Shown: positions 33,926 through 45,143 of the stretch, piece by piece
Layout: every line of letters begins with the position of its first letter
How positions within the stretch are numbered: position 1 is the first letter of the stretch
Assembly (NCBI GenBank): GCA_021613375.1
Contig: CM038703.1
Location: 16,795,694 to 16,859,693 of the forward strand
Source of the DNA: Megaleporinus macrocephalus
Taxonomy: Eukaryota > Chordata > Actinopteri > Characiformes > Anostomidae
Length of the DNA: 64,000 nt
Direction of reading: 5' to 3'
Notes under the pieces: generated by a model
What the model was told of the DNA's origin: nothing
The model's input: the letters and a program-made list of their open reading frames with translations, nothing else
Database searches by the model: none
Made by a program: the position numbers and the translations under genes

Positions 33926-34928
33926 TTGAGATTCTTGGGCTGTCTTGAATACGCTGCTCTTCAGAAGTATAGCCACAGATTTTCAGTCAGGTTTATCTCA
34001 AAGGACTCATTATGGATTCTGGAGTGTGTTTAGGATCATTATCTTGTATTAGAAACAACTCTGTCTTATTATCTTCAGCTTTGTTTCAACGTGATGTTTG
34101 CTTACAGAATTTGATGGTATTGAAAAAATTAAATCCATTCCTCCCCCCACCAGTGAAATCTTCCTCATGTCACAGCCTGCATCATAAGCAAAATCATGAT
34201 TGATTCATCATTTTTTCTCTAAGCATTTGCTTATTGTGGCTAAGAAGTTCAACTTTAACGCCATCACTCCACAAAACTTATATACAGCAAGCCTGCTTAG
34301 ATGTTCCTTTGCAAACTTCTGATGCTGAATTCTTTGGTGAGGATGCAAAAAAGATTTCCTTCTGATGACTCTTCCATGAAGGTCATATATGTGCAGGTGT
34401 TGCTGTAGAGTAGAATGGTGCACTACCACTCTAGAGTTTAGATCTTTGACTATATTGATTAACTTTTCTAGCAGTTTGATGAGCATTTCTGTCAGAAACT
34501 TTTCTTCATCATCCAGACCTCAAATTGATTTGTTACCCTTTCTGTAGTTCCATTATGAACTGACTAAACAGCTACCTGAAAACACTTTACGCTATTTTCT
34601 TATAGTCTATACCTGCTTTGTGGAAATTCATTATTTGAGAGTTTAAGGCAGCTGCTTAGAGATACCCATGGCTGCAGAATGCTGGGACAAGGTTTGATCA
34701 CCTGGTTGCCTCACCTGATCTTTCCTGACAATGACTGTGAACAATCCATACTGCTAACAAGTTCATTGAAGTCTAAGAGCTCAGATCTCTGAGGTTCCCA
34801 AATAATAAATATATAAATAATGTTTAATATTGAACTTTATCTTGAACAACAATGCCTTTCGGATATCAGTTTATCTCCCACCAACATAACTATTTACTTC
34901 TGGGGACCCAAACTTTTCCATGCCACTG
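33926..34928 (-). mobile_element. Decayed Tc1-like transposon
   Basis: Minus-strand transposon about 1 kb long. The 5' inverted repeat survives at the right ('CCCAAACTTTTCCATGCCACTG' at 34907-34928). The left end, which would be the 3' repeat, is cut off at the LINE junction near 33926. Transposase codons are spread over the body with stops and shifts; a DNDPKHT word is encoded near 34040, as in active Tc1 transposases. Confidence 0.82.
34208..34486 (-). pseudogene. Tc1 transposase remnant (92 codons open)
   Basis: The longest surviving frame of the element above. It contains STLQQHLHIYDLHGRVIRRK followed by FAKEHLSRLA and ALKLNFLATISKC, which correspond to the end of the DNA-binding domain and the start of the DDE catalytic part of Tc1-type transposases. 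Further stops downstream on the minus strand break the rest. Not functional. Confidence 0.8.
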
Positions 34929-35874
34929 AAATATTAGCTGATGATAAACTGGCTTGATGATAAACAGTTGTGCTAAACAATCTAATGGTATTTTATGGTC
35001 AATGTATTTAACTACTAAAAGTACTAAAGCAGCCATATTTGACCTTTCAGCTATCTTGCATACTGACTGTCAATACTCAGTAGGTGCCAATTAACGAGCT
35101 CGCATTATCGCTGGCGTCTAAAAGTGTAAATAACAAACATCAAATAAACAAACATTACTCACCACTGCCCTCTAAAGGTGTTATACCACCAGTCAGAAGT
35201 TCTAGAACTTCTGTAGTTTTTATAAAACCTTTACTACATGCCTAGTTTTAATAAATGTAATTTTTTTGTGACAACTAATGGTGGGCAACACGGGGAAAAT
35301 AATATATTTATATTTATATAGTTATATTTAAAGACTTTTTTAGGATACACCATATGAATCATAATACTCTTATAAATTCTAATAAAACTTTACATACTCA
35401 ACGAAATATGCAGTGTTAGTCAGTGCACTCTCTTACAGAAATTACAGATAAAGCTAAAATTATTATCATGTTGCTCTTGCCTCAACCAAACGGACAAATA
35501 TGCAGTTCACCATCTGTTTGTTGCAACGTAAACATGTGGTTATCAATGCTAACGACTGTGGAAAATAATTACAATCAGGTGCTTGGCCTATTTCAAGCTT
35601 CAGTCCTTTCATTCCGGTATCCAGCTTCCTCGAAACAAACATTGCTGCTTTATCCTCACAAAGCGGTGTCCATTTCCAGCTTTCAATAAGTGAGTCCAAA
35701 TTCAGCTCTCGTCACTGTGCGAGCTCAGATGCTACAGAGCCAGGGGCACTCGGGGAATCGGGAATCGAACTGCTACTCCATGACTAAAGCAGGCATGGCC
35801 ACTGAGTAGGAGTATAGTCTGAAGTTCTGCTCCTCTTGTTTAACTCTCCCTGATGGCCTCCGGGCAAACGAAGC
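34929..35874. other. Intergenic, no feature recognised
   Basis: AT-rich DNA. No gene or clear repeat. Confidence 0.4.
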
Positions 35875-35960
35875 TTTAAAAAAAAGAGAGAGAGAGAAAG
35901 AAAGCGACAGAGAGGGAGAGAGAGAGAGAGAGAGAAGGATTAAAAAAAAAGAGAGAAAGA
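35875..35960 (+). repeat. (GA)n / A-rich purine tract
   Basis: GAGA units mixed with A runs. The Ser-Leu-Phe frame on the other strand is an artefact. Confidence 0.93.
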
Positions 35961-36121
35961 AAATCGCACAGCCTTTCAAAGCACATGTGAGGGTGTGGGA
36001 TGGTAGATACCTCCTCAATTCTTTATTTATTTAAAGTGACCTTTCCTTACTGGAATGGAGCACGCTCTCGGCAATGTGAATGTTTAAATGCTGGAAGATG
36101 TAGGAGGGGTAGGCAATGGAA

Positions 36122-36125
<4 letters not shown>

Positions 36126-36153
<28 letters not shown>
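36126..36153 (+). repeat. (GA)14 microsatellite
   Basis: Uninterrupted GA units. Confidence 0.95.
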
Positions 36154-36157
<4 letters not shown>

Positions 36158-37254
36158 ACAGAGGAAAAAGCCGAGGATTCTGGTGTCTTCAGGGAGACAG
36201 AGGCAGCAAATGAAGCAGAGCAGGTTAGATGTGCTGATAGGTTTTTGTCCTCATTAAAAAAGCAGAGCTCTTGACTTCTGAACCCCTTCATTTGTATTCT
36301 GCAGCAATTTATTTGGTACCGGTTTGGACTGGGAGTCTGAGTAGATTGTAGAGGTGAAATGAGACTTTCTTAGCTAAGAGGTAGCAAAAGATCCTTTACA
36401 TTTGACTCTGTTTTTGATTTAGCAGGCTGTTTAAAAATGGAGGAATGAAGTTCCCCACCATTGAGGAGCTCAGAGAAGGAGAAAACACAGGCCGCTCTAA
36501 GAGGAGAGGAGCGCGATTGTTTCAAAGCATCCTGTAAGATTAATAATAATTAAATATACGGACGCAATTATTGCAGTTATAATTAACAGCAACATCAGGA
36601 CGCTGTGCACTTGTGGCTTTGGTCTGTAATTTAGTTCAAAAGAAACAGAAGGATGTGATGTTCACACATCACACACACACACACACGCACCCATACGCAC
36701 TCACACCCTCTTTGATGACACGCAGGGAGAATGTTAATGCAGTATCTCCAACGAGTGAGATCAGAGCAGCTTTCCTCACCCTTCTGAACTTCCCCATGTT
36801 TCCCTGCAAACGTCCCAGCTGCGGAACAGGAACAGTCATCTGGATGGAACCCCCGTTAGCTCGGGGTCCTAACATCTCTCTGTGTGACGCGCACATACAC
36901 GTGCTTCTCTTCATTACTGGGCCCTGCTGGAATGAATGCATGTGCACTGTGTGGACAGTTTAAATTCTTTAAAGTTCAGACTGTGACACGGTTAAGTAAA
37001 TAAGAAAATCCAGCCTGGAATGTCCTCAGCTGTTCCACAGTTGTTCCAGTACTGGAAGTAAGAGGTACAAGTACCACACTGCAAACCTCAGTTCTAAAAA
37101 GCAGGGATTTGTGAATACATGTTGACCCGTACTTAAAAGACAACAGTAGAAAGATTAGATATTTAATGCTTTTTTGTATCATTTTTAATTTTTTTTTTGT
37201 TTAAAACCTGCCACATGTTCCAAAAACCTGGGATTTCAAGACGGGGAAGGTTGT
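36154..37254. other. Intergenic; candidate conserved non-coding block at 36410-36620
   Basis: 36410-36620 is repeat-free and contains 'AATAATTAAATATACGG' and 'GCAATTATTGCAGTTATAATT', words common in enhancers. A short CA run lies at 36669-36686. No coding frame with a domain. Confidence 0.25.
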
Positions 37255-37257
37255 GAA

Positions 37258-37735
37258 ATGTTTATAATAAAAACAAAACAAAACACAACTATCAAGATTA
37301 ACATAATCAAATGGTTTGGGGACAACATTCCTCAACTAGTAATGGCAAGAATTCTTGGTATTTCATCATCTACTGTCTATAATATCATTAAAAGATTCAG
37401 GAAAACCACTATGCTTGTGACATATGATGACCTCAGATTTCATTGCATTGAAAACTGGCATGCTTCTGCTATGCATATCACCACAAGAGCTCAGGAACTC
37501 TTTGACAAACATCTGAAATGGATTGATGCACAGTGGCGATGTGTAATGTGGTCTAAAGAGTCAACTTTTAAACAAATTATGAGTTTCTTGTTCTCTAGGT
37601 CAAATATTAAAGCACCATCTACAACAATATGAAGAGCAAAATATGAATGGCCCAAACGGTTTTGTAGCTGAAGACGTGGTAGGAAAGACCAGCGCTGGTG
37701 TCTGGATAGATGGTTACAGTATGCCTTCTTAGGGA
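37258..37735 (+). pseudogene. Tc1/mariner transposase remnant
   Basis: The open part (37258-37632, 124 codons) shows an N-terminal helix-turn-helix, ARILGISSSTVYNIIKRFRK, and further on ELFDKHLKWIDAQWRCVMWS followed by KESTFKQI, matching the 'QWxxVlWSDEStF' region that holds the first catalytic Asp of Tc1 transposases. Here that Asp reads Lys (WSKEST), so the active site is damaged. The stretch between the two is deleted compared with full-length relatives, and the frame breaks after 37632. No terminal repeats were found around it. Confidence 0.75.
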
Positions 37736-37769
37736 CCCCAATATATATGCATCCGTTCATATGCTTTAA

Positions 37770-38248
37770 TCCCTTGATGCGCAAGCTAACATGGGTCAAA
37801 CTTGACCTGCATTCATTTCCTAGGTTATTTTATGTACTGCTGAGTATCTCTTTGGTGTAGCTTTTGAAATCAGTTTATTTCATTATTTAATGTTCCAAGT
37901 GTTCATTAAAGATCTTTTTGACCTTAAATTGTTATTTTAATTCTAATTTATTTACTTCATGAGCAAAAATTGTTTTTGTAAATATATAGACTGCAAATGT
38001 GTCAACAGTTCCTATAAAATTCCATAGTGAATACATAAGGATTCATTTTGATTGATGTTGTGTGTTAGAAAGGTAGTGATACAAAAATGATTTTTATTAA
38101 CAAAGTAAATTAACAGGATTTATGATCTTCAAAAACAAGTAAATTGAGGAATTCATGGAAGCTTGAATCATGAATTTAATTTATTACAAAGATATAAAAA
38201 ATAAAATCTACATCCGGTCACTTTCGACCCAGGTTGCGCATCAAAGGG
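37770..38248. mobile_element. piggyBac-like MITE with TTAA target sites
   Basis: The left end reads (T)CCCTTGATGCGCAAGCTAAC and the right end, inverted, CCCTTTGATGCGCAACCTGG. Inverted repeats continue as 'TGGGTC(A/G)AA..TGACC'. TTAA flanks it on both sides (37766-37769 and 38249-38252), the hallmark of piggyBac insertion. The interior, 479 bp in all, is AT-rich with no transposase. Confidence 0.88.
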
Positions 38249-38252
38249 TTAA

Positions 38253-39343
38253 ACACATATCAGTACTCCATGTACTACATAACTCAACCCAGTGTACAGC
38301 CAGATTTGAGAAGAAAATATGTTAAAACTTGTCAGAAGGATTAAATAAGAGACTAAGAACATCAAATGAGAGAATATAATCATATAATGGATCTCAAAAC
38401 TGATGGGTTGGGCTGGAACATGTTTATTACCATTATTATTTCATGAATTCAGATGATGTGCTTTGATGTGTTTGGTTCATTCCTGGACTACTATCATACA
38501 TTAAGTAACGGCCTGTCTCCTCAGACCAGGGTTACAGGTCCCACACCTGCATATACGGCATATGTGCACTAGTGCTTTAGTCTTCCTGAAATTCTGAAAT
38601 CAAAACAAACCCTTTTACAATGTTAATTCATATCTTTGGTTTTATTAAGCACCATGTTATACGGTATATGTTCTTTTCTTTGTCCTGTAATCTTTAATTT
38701 TACTAATTTGTCCTTGACTTTTGCTTTACGTGACAACACACTAGCATGTGGGGAAAATTAATATTAACCAATAATGTCATGTTTCTTCTTCCCCTCCGAC
38801 GAACCACCACATCATTGAACAAAGCACTCGGTTAGCCCAGAGACCCTGCTGAATTCATCTCACATGTTAGCACCTCTATGCTGGAACGTCTGGTTGTTCT
38901 GTTTTTAGAGGAGTAAGAGAGTACTAAGAAAAAAAAGAGGAGAGACAGTGCAAATAAAATTAGCTTTAAAAGGTCAAAACGACAGCTAAGGACACCTAGG
39001 ACAGCACACCTAACTTGGCAGCTGGGGGTTAATTATGAATGCCTCACTGTGTTGTCCTCATGTCTCTTTTAGTTAAGCACTGAAAGGCTGAGACTGGAAG
39101 AGCCTTAGTTCACTGCATCACTGCACTCTTCCTCACTTCAGCTAATGGTCACTAAATCTTGACAATAATCCTTTGTTAATACTGCCCACCTAATTATCAG
39201 TTTACTGTGTGGGGGCACCCTTAAGCCACATCAATCATCATCAATCTCAAATCCCATAATGCAATGCAAGTAGTAGAGACTAGGAAGGATATTCTCTGTT
39301 TTACAGTAAGAGCAGCAGACCAGTTCACATTTCTTATATTATA

Positions 39344-39344
<1 letters not shown>
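38253..39344. other. Intergenic, no feature recognised
   Basis: AT-rich DNA, no gene or repeat I can name. Confidence 0.4.

Positions 39345-39377
<33 letters not shown>
39345..39377 (+). repeat. (ATA)11 microsatellite
   Basis: Trinucleotide run directly abutting a LINE-like tail. Confidence 0.97.
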
Positions 39378-39440
39378 GGGTACACTTATATAGCGCCTTT
39401 CACATACCCAAGGACGCTTTATAGTTCAAGGGAAAATAAG
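39378..39440 (-). mobile_element. LINE-like 3' tail
   Basis: 'ACTTATATAGCGCCTTTCAC' followed by 'CCCAAGGACGCTTTATAG' is the complement of a common fish retroelement tail ('AAAGGCGCTATATAAGT') which ends in ATT-type units. The adjacent (ATA)n is probably its terminal repeat. Confidence 0.6.
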
Positions 39441-39459
39441 AAATAATCCAGTATTTTCC

Positions 39460-39754
39460 GTCTTATCTCGTTTGTTGGGGTCATGGGGGGGCTTGAGCCA
39501 ATCCCTGTGTCATGGGGTGAAGACGGGGTACACCATGGATAGGTCGTCAATCAATCACATAGCCAACACATACTCATGCACACACGTACACCTACAGGCA
39601 ATTTAGAGTGACCGATCAACCTAACATCCATGTGTTTGGACTGTGGGAGGAAACCCACTCAAGCACAGGGAGAACATACAAACTCCACATACAGCGGTCT
39701 GGACCGGGAATCCAACCTGGATCATCTTGCTGTGAGGTGACAATGCTAGAGAGA
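39460..39754 (-). mobile_element. tRNA-derived SINE, copy 3
   Basis: The complement carries 'CATTGTCACCTCACAGCAAG', 'GTTTGTATGTTCTCCCTGTG', 'GTTTCCTCCCACAGTCC', 'AGGTGTACGTGTG' and 'GGGGTCATGG'-type tail words in SINE order. The very head (A box) is lost and replaced by the (AAT)n tract. Confidence 0.82.

Positions 39755-39820
<66 letters not shown>
39755..39820 (+). repeat. (AAT)22 microsatellite
   Basis: Long trinucleotide run at the 5' side of the inverted SINE. The poly-Asn, poly-Leu and poly-Tyr frames across it are artefacts. Confidence 0.98.
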
Positions 39821-39821
<1 letters not shown>

Positions 39822-40242
39822 GAAAGTATTTAAATACAATATTTCTTGCTGAGATTTGAAGATAGTAAGAGAGGGAGGGGAGCGAATAGAAGAACATAGG
39901 GAGTTCCTAAGAGCTGGGGCTGCAACACCAAAAGACCTGCTACTCATAGAGGAAAGCTTAAACCTGGGTACAGCCAGTCAGAGGACCTTGACACAATCAA
40001 GTAAACCCTAATTTGTAAACAAACAGGACTTCATCACCAAATTTCCAGCACTTTTTCTGCTCGTTTCTTGCTTTTACATGAAAGTGAACACATCCTTTGC
40101 AGATGCAAATTCTTCCATATCCCACCACCAGTAAACTCCTCAGGAGGTATTAAGGTGATATCTGTAAGACTCATTTCCTAATATATCTGCTAGCAGATAC
40201 AGCTGCCTTCAACTGTCAGTATGAGCCTTTGTCTTTAAAGAA
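39821..40242. other. Intergenic, no feature recognised
   Basis: The first 180 bp ('GGAGGGGAGCGAATAGAAGA', 'GGGGCTGCAACACC') may be part of a retroelement related to the flanking tail. Otherwise featureless. Confidence 0.35.
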
Positions 40243-40262
40243 CCCCCCCCCCCCCCCCCCCC
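40243..40262 (+). repeat. Poly(C), 20 bases
   Basis: Twenty C in a row. The G-rich complement could form a quadruplex and the C strand an i-motif. Length may be uncertain, as homopolymers are error-prone. Confidence 0.9.
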
Positions 40263-41739
40263 AGTAATTACGATCCAATTAACATCAAATTAAATTTGTC
40301 CGTTTTCCAGCGCGTATAATGAACGTTGGCTACTTCAGGCAATACATTGTTTGAGAGTATCACTGGCATCGCTGGAAGTGTTGTCATGGTGCCAGCGCTT
40401 TATCTGGTGAATCAGTGACACTAGTGCTGAATCAGGCTCTTCTGAAGGGCCTCCGTGCTGCAATTAGTCAAGTGCAGCAGCCTCAGACAGGAACACACGC
40501 TTCACAACGTGTGGCGACTAACAACACGGCCTTCCAGGAGAAAACAGGCCGCTGATAGGACATCAAGATCGCAATTCAGCTCCTGTAAAGCTTTTAACTT
40601 TGCTGACAATTGTTGTCACAGCTTGTTTACAGTGAAATCTCACAGTAAAAGACCATTTTGTCCCGTGTGTGTATATATGTGTGTGTTTGTGAGAATCATT
40701 TAATTCTCAGAACAAAGCTGAAAGGCTGCCGCTGCGACTGGATGGATGAGCGTGTGCGCTGTGAGCGTGTTAATTGTCAGAACACAGCAGTCACTCCTGA
40801 GTGTTGGTGGGCGGCGCAGGGTTAAAAGTAGCTCCTTTAGAAGAACGCCTTGTGCGGTCTCGGCGTGAAAGCGACTGTCTATTGTCCCTTTAATATTTCA
40901 GCTGTGAACTGAGAGGCTGGGACACAATGCCTGAGGCAGATCATGCAGATTACAGAAACATTTACTATTCTGTGTGGTACACCACAGAGCCTTTCATCAG
41001 CTCTGCATTATTGAGGCAAATTATAGATTTTACGACAAATTTCAACTCAGGAGCTGTCAACTAAATCAACCCCCCTTTGCGGCATTTCGTCACTTTTCTT
41101 TCCGGCGGGCTCCTCTCGAAAACGCCGGCTCCGTCTGCACTCTGCCATGGTGGAATAAAAGCAGGCTCCACTAAGCCACGCTGGTTTATGGGCAAACTGA
41201 CAGGACGATCTGCTCCTTGCATTAATGCATTGCAACGCACAACCAAAGACCTTCTGTGAAAGCCATTAGCCTTACATAACTCCCCCACACCCCCCCGGCT
41301 CATGCCAAAAGCACTTAGTGAAAACAAAACATAAAGAGTATAGGAGCTCCTGGCAGCCTGATTGTCTTCACTAACAATCAGGGCGTAACTTGTGACGATC
41401 GCATTCCAATTCTTTATTTATGGCTGCAATTTACAGAATGTTATCAAAGAGAAGACATTTTGTCAAGTCCATTAGTTTTCCAGTTACGTGCAAACAAGTC
41501 AACATATCAGCAACACTTACACAACAGTGAATCTCAAAGGTAAACAAAACAGTTTTGTTCTCCAAATGTGACGACTTCCTATCAGTGAACAATTTCATTT
41601 ACATCTCATTGGTGTAAATCTAAAGATTATAAACCCCCTACTGTGATTGGCTGTACTTTATAAACTGTATAATACAGATATCAGTTTTTATTACTGTACA
41701 TTGTTTTAAATGCAACAGCTGCCCTTTACATTTACAATT
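40263..41739. other. Intergenic, candidate conserved non-coding region
   Basis: Repeat-poor and GC-balanced between 40270 and 41350, unlike its AT-rich surroundings, with words such as 'GCTGCAATTAGTCAAGTGC' and 'GTTAATTGTCAGAAC'. No domain in any frame. May be old regulatory DNA. Confidence 0.25.
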
Positions 41740-41850
41740 TCAGCATGAATGGATCAATATAAATGCTTTTTCAAATAGCTTGGAAAAAATTCTGGTTCCA
41801 TAGACTTTACATTGAAAGTAAAGACTCCTGTAAAGTTGCCATTTTGATCG
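41740..41850 (+). mobile_element. MITE-A fragment
   Basis: 'GAATGGATCAATATAAATGC', 'AAATAGCTTGGAAAAAATTC', 'CATTGAAAGTAAAGACTCC' and 'TGTAAAGTTGCCATTTTG' follow MITE-A order in the plus orientation. The terminal GTCCAATG words are not preserved. Confidence 0.7.
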
Positions 41851-42075
41851 AGTAGGGGGTTTTAAAAACTAGATTAAGCACCAACTTCTATGTGAAAACT
41901 TTTTATACTCTTACATACATGTGTCTTAATAGCGCAGTACATTTGTGCGTTTACGAAACAGTTATGATGCAAAATTGCACTACATATTTACCTGATGAAG
42001 TCCATTCATCTATCCATTCATTCATCCTTCCATTCATCCATGCATATAGTGGGCTCTAAAAGTCTGAGACAACAT

Positions 42076-43232
42076 TAAAATTGAAAAAGTTTTACAAGAA
42101 TCTGCACTATTTACCTTTTAATTTTTGATAGGTTTGTAACATTGTACAAAATGGTCAGCACTAAAACGTTAAACCTTTTTTACCTGAACAAAAAAATTCA
42201 TAAAAGATTGTTTGGTTGACTGAATAGCTGTGGCGTTATTACCTGTGGAATACAATCAGGGCCACTGAACTAAAATATTAGGGTTGGTTGATTGAATATT
42301 TTTTAATATTTCTGAGTTATGCATTTATATAACATTATTGTGAGAAGAGCAGCACATTGGGTTTTAAGACAATAACAAAAACTAATTGCTTAATTTTTTT
42401 AAAAGTGATACTTATTTGTTAGACGTTGGGGTTTGAAGACCAGCAGACATGGGGGCAAAACGTCCCCTCTAAGAGAAAAATATTATTTAGACTTTATTAT
42501 TAAACAACAAAACTGTTTATCAGAGTTTCAATAACAGACTAACAGTAGCATTACATGCTGGCTATGACAATAAAAATGGAAAATAAATTTTCAAGAATCT
42601 GCATCTTTCAAATTTAGACAAGTTTGTAACATTGTACTAAATGGTCAGCACTAAAACATTGACCTTTCGTTACCTGACCAAAAAAAAACTCCGAAAACAT
42701 TTGGTAAAATGTTTATTATTATTTAGTCCAACATAATCAGTCTTTTTTACTTGAAACACATAAAATACCTAGTTAAGAAAAACATGAACACCTTTGGATT
42801 GCAATTTAACTTCAGTTTATTTGGGCCTACAATGTTAAGATATCAAACTTTTCCATATGACTGTATGAATGAGAAACAATTACTGAATAGCTGTGGCTTA
42901 ATTACCTGTGAAATGTCATCAAGACCACTGCACTCTGGAAAATATTAGGGTTGGTTTATTTTTTATATTTCTGAGTCATGCATTCATACAATATTGTATA
43001 GGACACAAATATGCATATGGGGTTGTAGGGAGGGCAGCAATAACAAAAAACTAAAACCAATTGGTTAATTTTTTGGGGGGAAAATCTTTACTTCTGGGGT
43101 ACGAAGATCCCCAGACATGGGCAAAACTGGCCCTGTAAGAGAGAAATATTATTTAGACTTTTTTATTAAACCACAAAACTGTTTACTGGAGTTTTTTAAT
43201 AACAGAGTAACAGTAGCATTACATGTTAGCTC
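42076..43232 (+). repeat. Tandem segmental duplication (two units)
   Basis: Unit 1 is 42076-42570 and unit 2 is 42571-43232. Shared landmarks in the same order: 'CAAGAATCTGCA', 'GTTTGTAACATTGTAC', 'ATGGTCAGCACTAAAAC', 'CTGAATAGCTGTGGC', 'AATATTAGGGTTGGTT', 'AAATATTATTTAGACTTT' and 'GTAGCATTACATG'. Unit 2 has about 165 extra bases (about 42715-42885). The units are clearly diverged, so the duplication is old. No coding potential. The left edge, 'CTCTAAAAGTCTGAGAC', resembles a Tc1-type end. Confidence 0.88.
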
Positions 43233-43326
43233 TAGACAACATATGAGGCATGGACTCCATTACCTTCCCCGCTTGTGGAAACACACCCTGGTGTAGAGGG
43301 TGAACAGTACTTTCTGTGTGAAATGC

Positions 43327-43343
43327 TGTGTGTGTGTGTGTGT

Positions 43344-43397
<54 letters not shown>
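43327..43397 (+). repeat. (TG)n microsatellite, ~71 bp
   Basis: TG repeats with one TATG interruption at 43347. Ser-Val and His-Thr frames are artefacts. A CA-rich patch follows at 43694-43742. Confidence 0.97.
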
Positions 43398-43402
<5 letters not shown>

Positions 43403-43921
43403 GGTGGGATTTCATGCCAAGTCTGTTGCGTGAGTTTGGGGGACAGCTGTAAAAGAATGATCTGGACTGTGGAGCCACAGGCAAGAAGCTGGATACCAAA
43501 CTCCTACTCACCCCCCCACACACACACACTGCAGTAGCATTAGCAGACGAGCACACACACCTCCAGCTGTGTCCACTGAGCCTCGTAAATCACACACTGC
43601 AGGTACGCTTCATGCCCCCCGAGAAAGCAGGAATATCTAAATGTGAACTTTTGGCTTCTCTCTGTGTAAATATTGCAGTCTGGGAAGCCATGCGCACACA
43701 CACACACACACACTGACACACACACATACACACTGACACACACCGCGCATGATTTATCTGAGTCAAGCCCAGGCCGGCATCAAACAGACAGACGGGATGT
43801 AAATAAAGAGAATCGCTGCCTGAGGACGAGCCGAAAAGAGGCAGCAGCTTTTCATCCTTAAGAAATATGGACACCGTCTGCATCCACGTTTGCTTAGAAA
43901 CCCTGCAGAGAGCCCAGAACA
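43398..43921. other. Intergenic, no feature recognised
   Basis: Single-copy-looking DNA with a short CA patch only. Confidence 0.4.
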
Positions 43922-45143
43922 CAGAGGTGGGTAGTTCCTCCTGTCGTTAACTCTATTACACGTACTTAAACAGAGTTTGAATGACATTCTACTTTCTGAC
44001 ATCTACTTTTACATCTGCTGGCGTGTATTGCTGAGCAAAGCAGTCGACTAGTCGCCGCAGTTAGTTCCTAATTACTGTCTTTGGGTGTACTTTCATTGGG
44101 TTAGCAGTTGCTCTGCTGTGTTGTTGCTTATGTCTCTTACTTTGGAGCCTCAGATTTTATTGTAGACTGAAAATATCTTGAAGGTACAGAAGTCCAGAAG
44201 TGCCACAAGTTAACTTAATTGTCATGTAATCTCAAGATAACAAATACTGTTTTCTTGAGATAACCTTTTTTGATTTCATTTCCCCAAGATCACAACTTAT
44301 CTCAAGATATTACATCTTTTATCACAGCTTATTTCTCTTGTAAGCTTGACTTATTTGTCTTAAACTTAGATGTGAATGCAAGAAAAATTGGTCATGTTCT
44401 CAAGATAATGGTTGGGAAAATTCTTGAAAATTTTATTGAAATCACAATTTATTAGATGTGTTTTTATCTTAAAACATCAAGTTTTTTCTCAAAATCACAT
44501 TTTTTGTGACATTTCAAGATATCAAATTTTTTTTTCTCAAGATCACAACTTCTTTGTTTTGTGATCTCAAGTTAACAAAGTTTCTTGAGGTCTTGACTTA
44601 TTTGTCTTAAAATTCGATCAACAAGAGGAATTTGTCATGATCTTAAGATAACAGTCTCGAAAATGATAACAGCCTCAAAATATCAAATATTGTTTTCTTG
44701 AGGTCATAACATATGATCCTAAAACAACAGAAGTTACTTTATTTTTTCATCTCAAAATATCAACTAAACTAACCTAAAGTTTACAAAAGTTATCTTGAGA
44801 TCATGTCTAATTTAATGTCAAGATAAGAGGTGATCTTGAGTCATGATCTCATTAAAACCGTCCACAAAACGATAACTACCTCATGAGTGTTCTGGTCTTC
44901 CATCTAAAGTGAAGACTCAAACTTAAACTTCAGCTCCTGCCCTGATAGACGCTGGATGAGCTGAGACGTTCCACTGTGGTTCTATAGAGAACCTTCTACT
45001 TGAGACTTTTTAGATTTTTCCTGCCGTTTTACTTTTACTCAAGTCGCTTTGGATGCTGCCTTCATTTGTACTGGAGTCACTGTTTGACTGAACTGGTGTG
45101 TAATATTTTACTGTGTGGCTTTTCACTGCTCCCTCCACCTCTG
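43922..45143. mobile_element. Candidate DNA transposon with CAGAGGTGG ends
   Basis: Begins CAGAGGTGGGTAG (43922) and ends with its perfect 9-bp inverted counterpart CCACCTCTG (45135-45143). Sub-terminal words are also inverted: 'ACTTTTACTCAAGT' on the right recalls the 'ACTTGAGTAA' type of fish hAT-like repeats. 'TTAGCAGTTGCTCTGCTGTG' near 44104 recurs at 48130 and 50410. No target duplication is seen. Much of the interior is the degenerate repeat at 44160-44850. Superfamily uncertain. Confidence 0.55.
44160..44850. repeat. Degenerate 'ATCTCAAGATAAC' repeat field
   Basis: About 700 bp in which the words CTCAAGATAAC, CTTGAGATAAC, TCAAGATATCA and 'TCTTGAG(A/G)TC' return every 30-60 bp in both orientations. 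It looks like an eroded minisatellite built from a short palindromic core. The open frame inside has no domain. Confidence 0.7.

Noticed and set aside
42076..43232. CRISPR-like or satellite array
   Set aside because: There are only two long diverged units and no regular spacer-repeat pattern; the host is a vertebrate.
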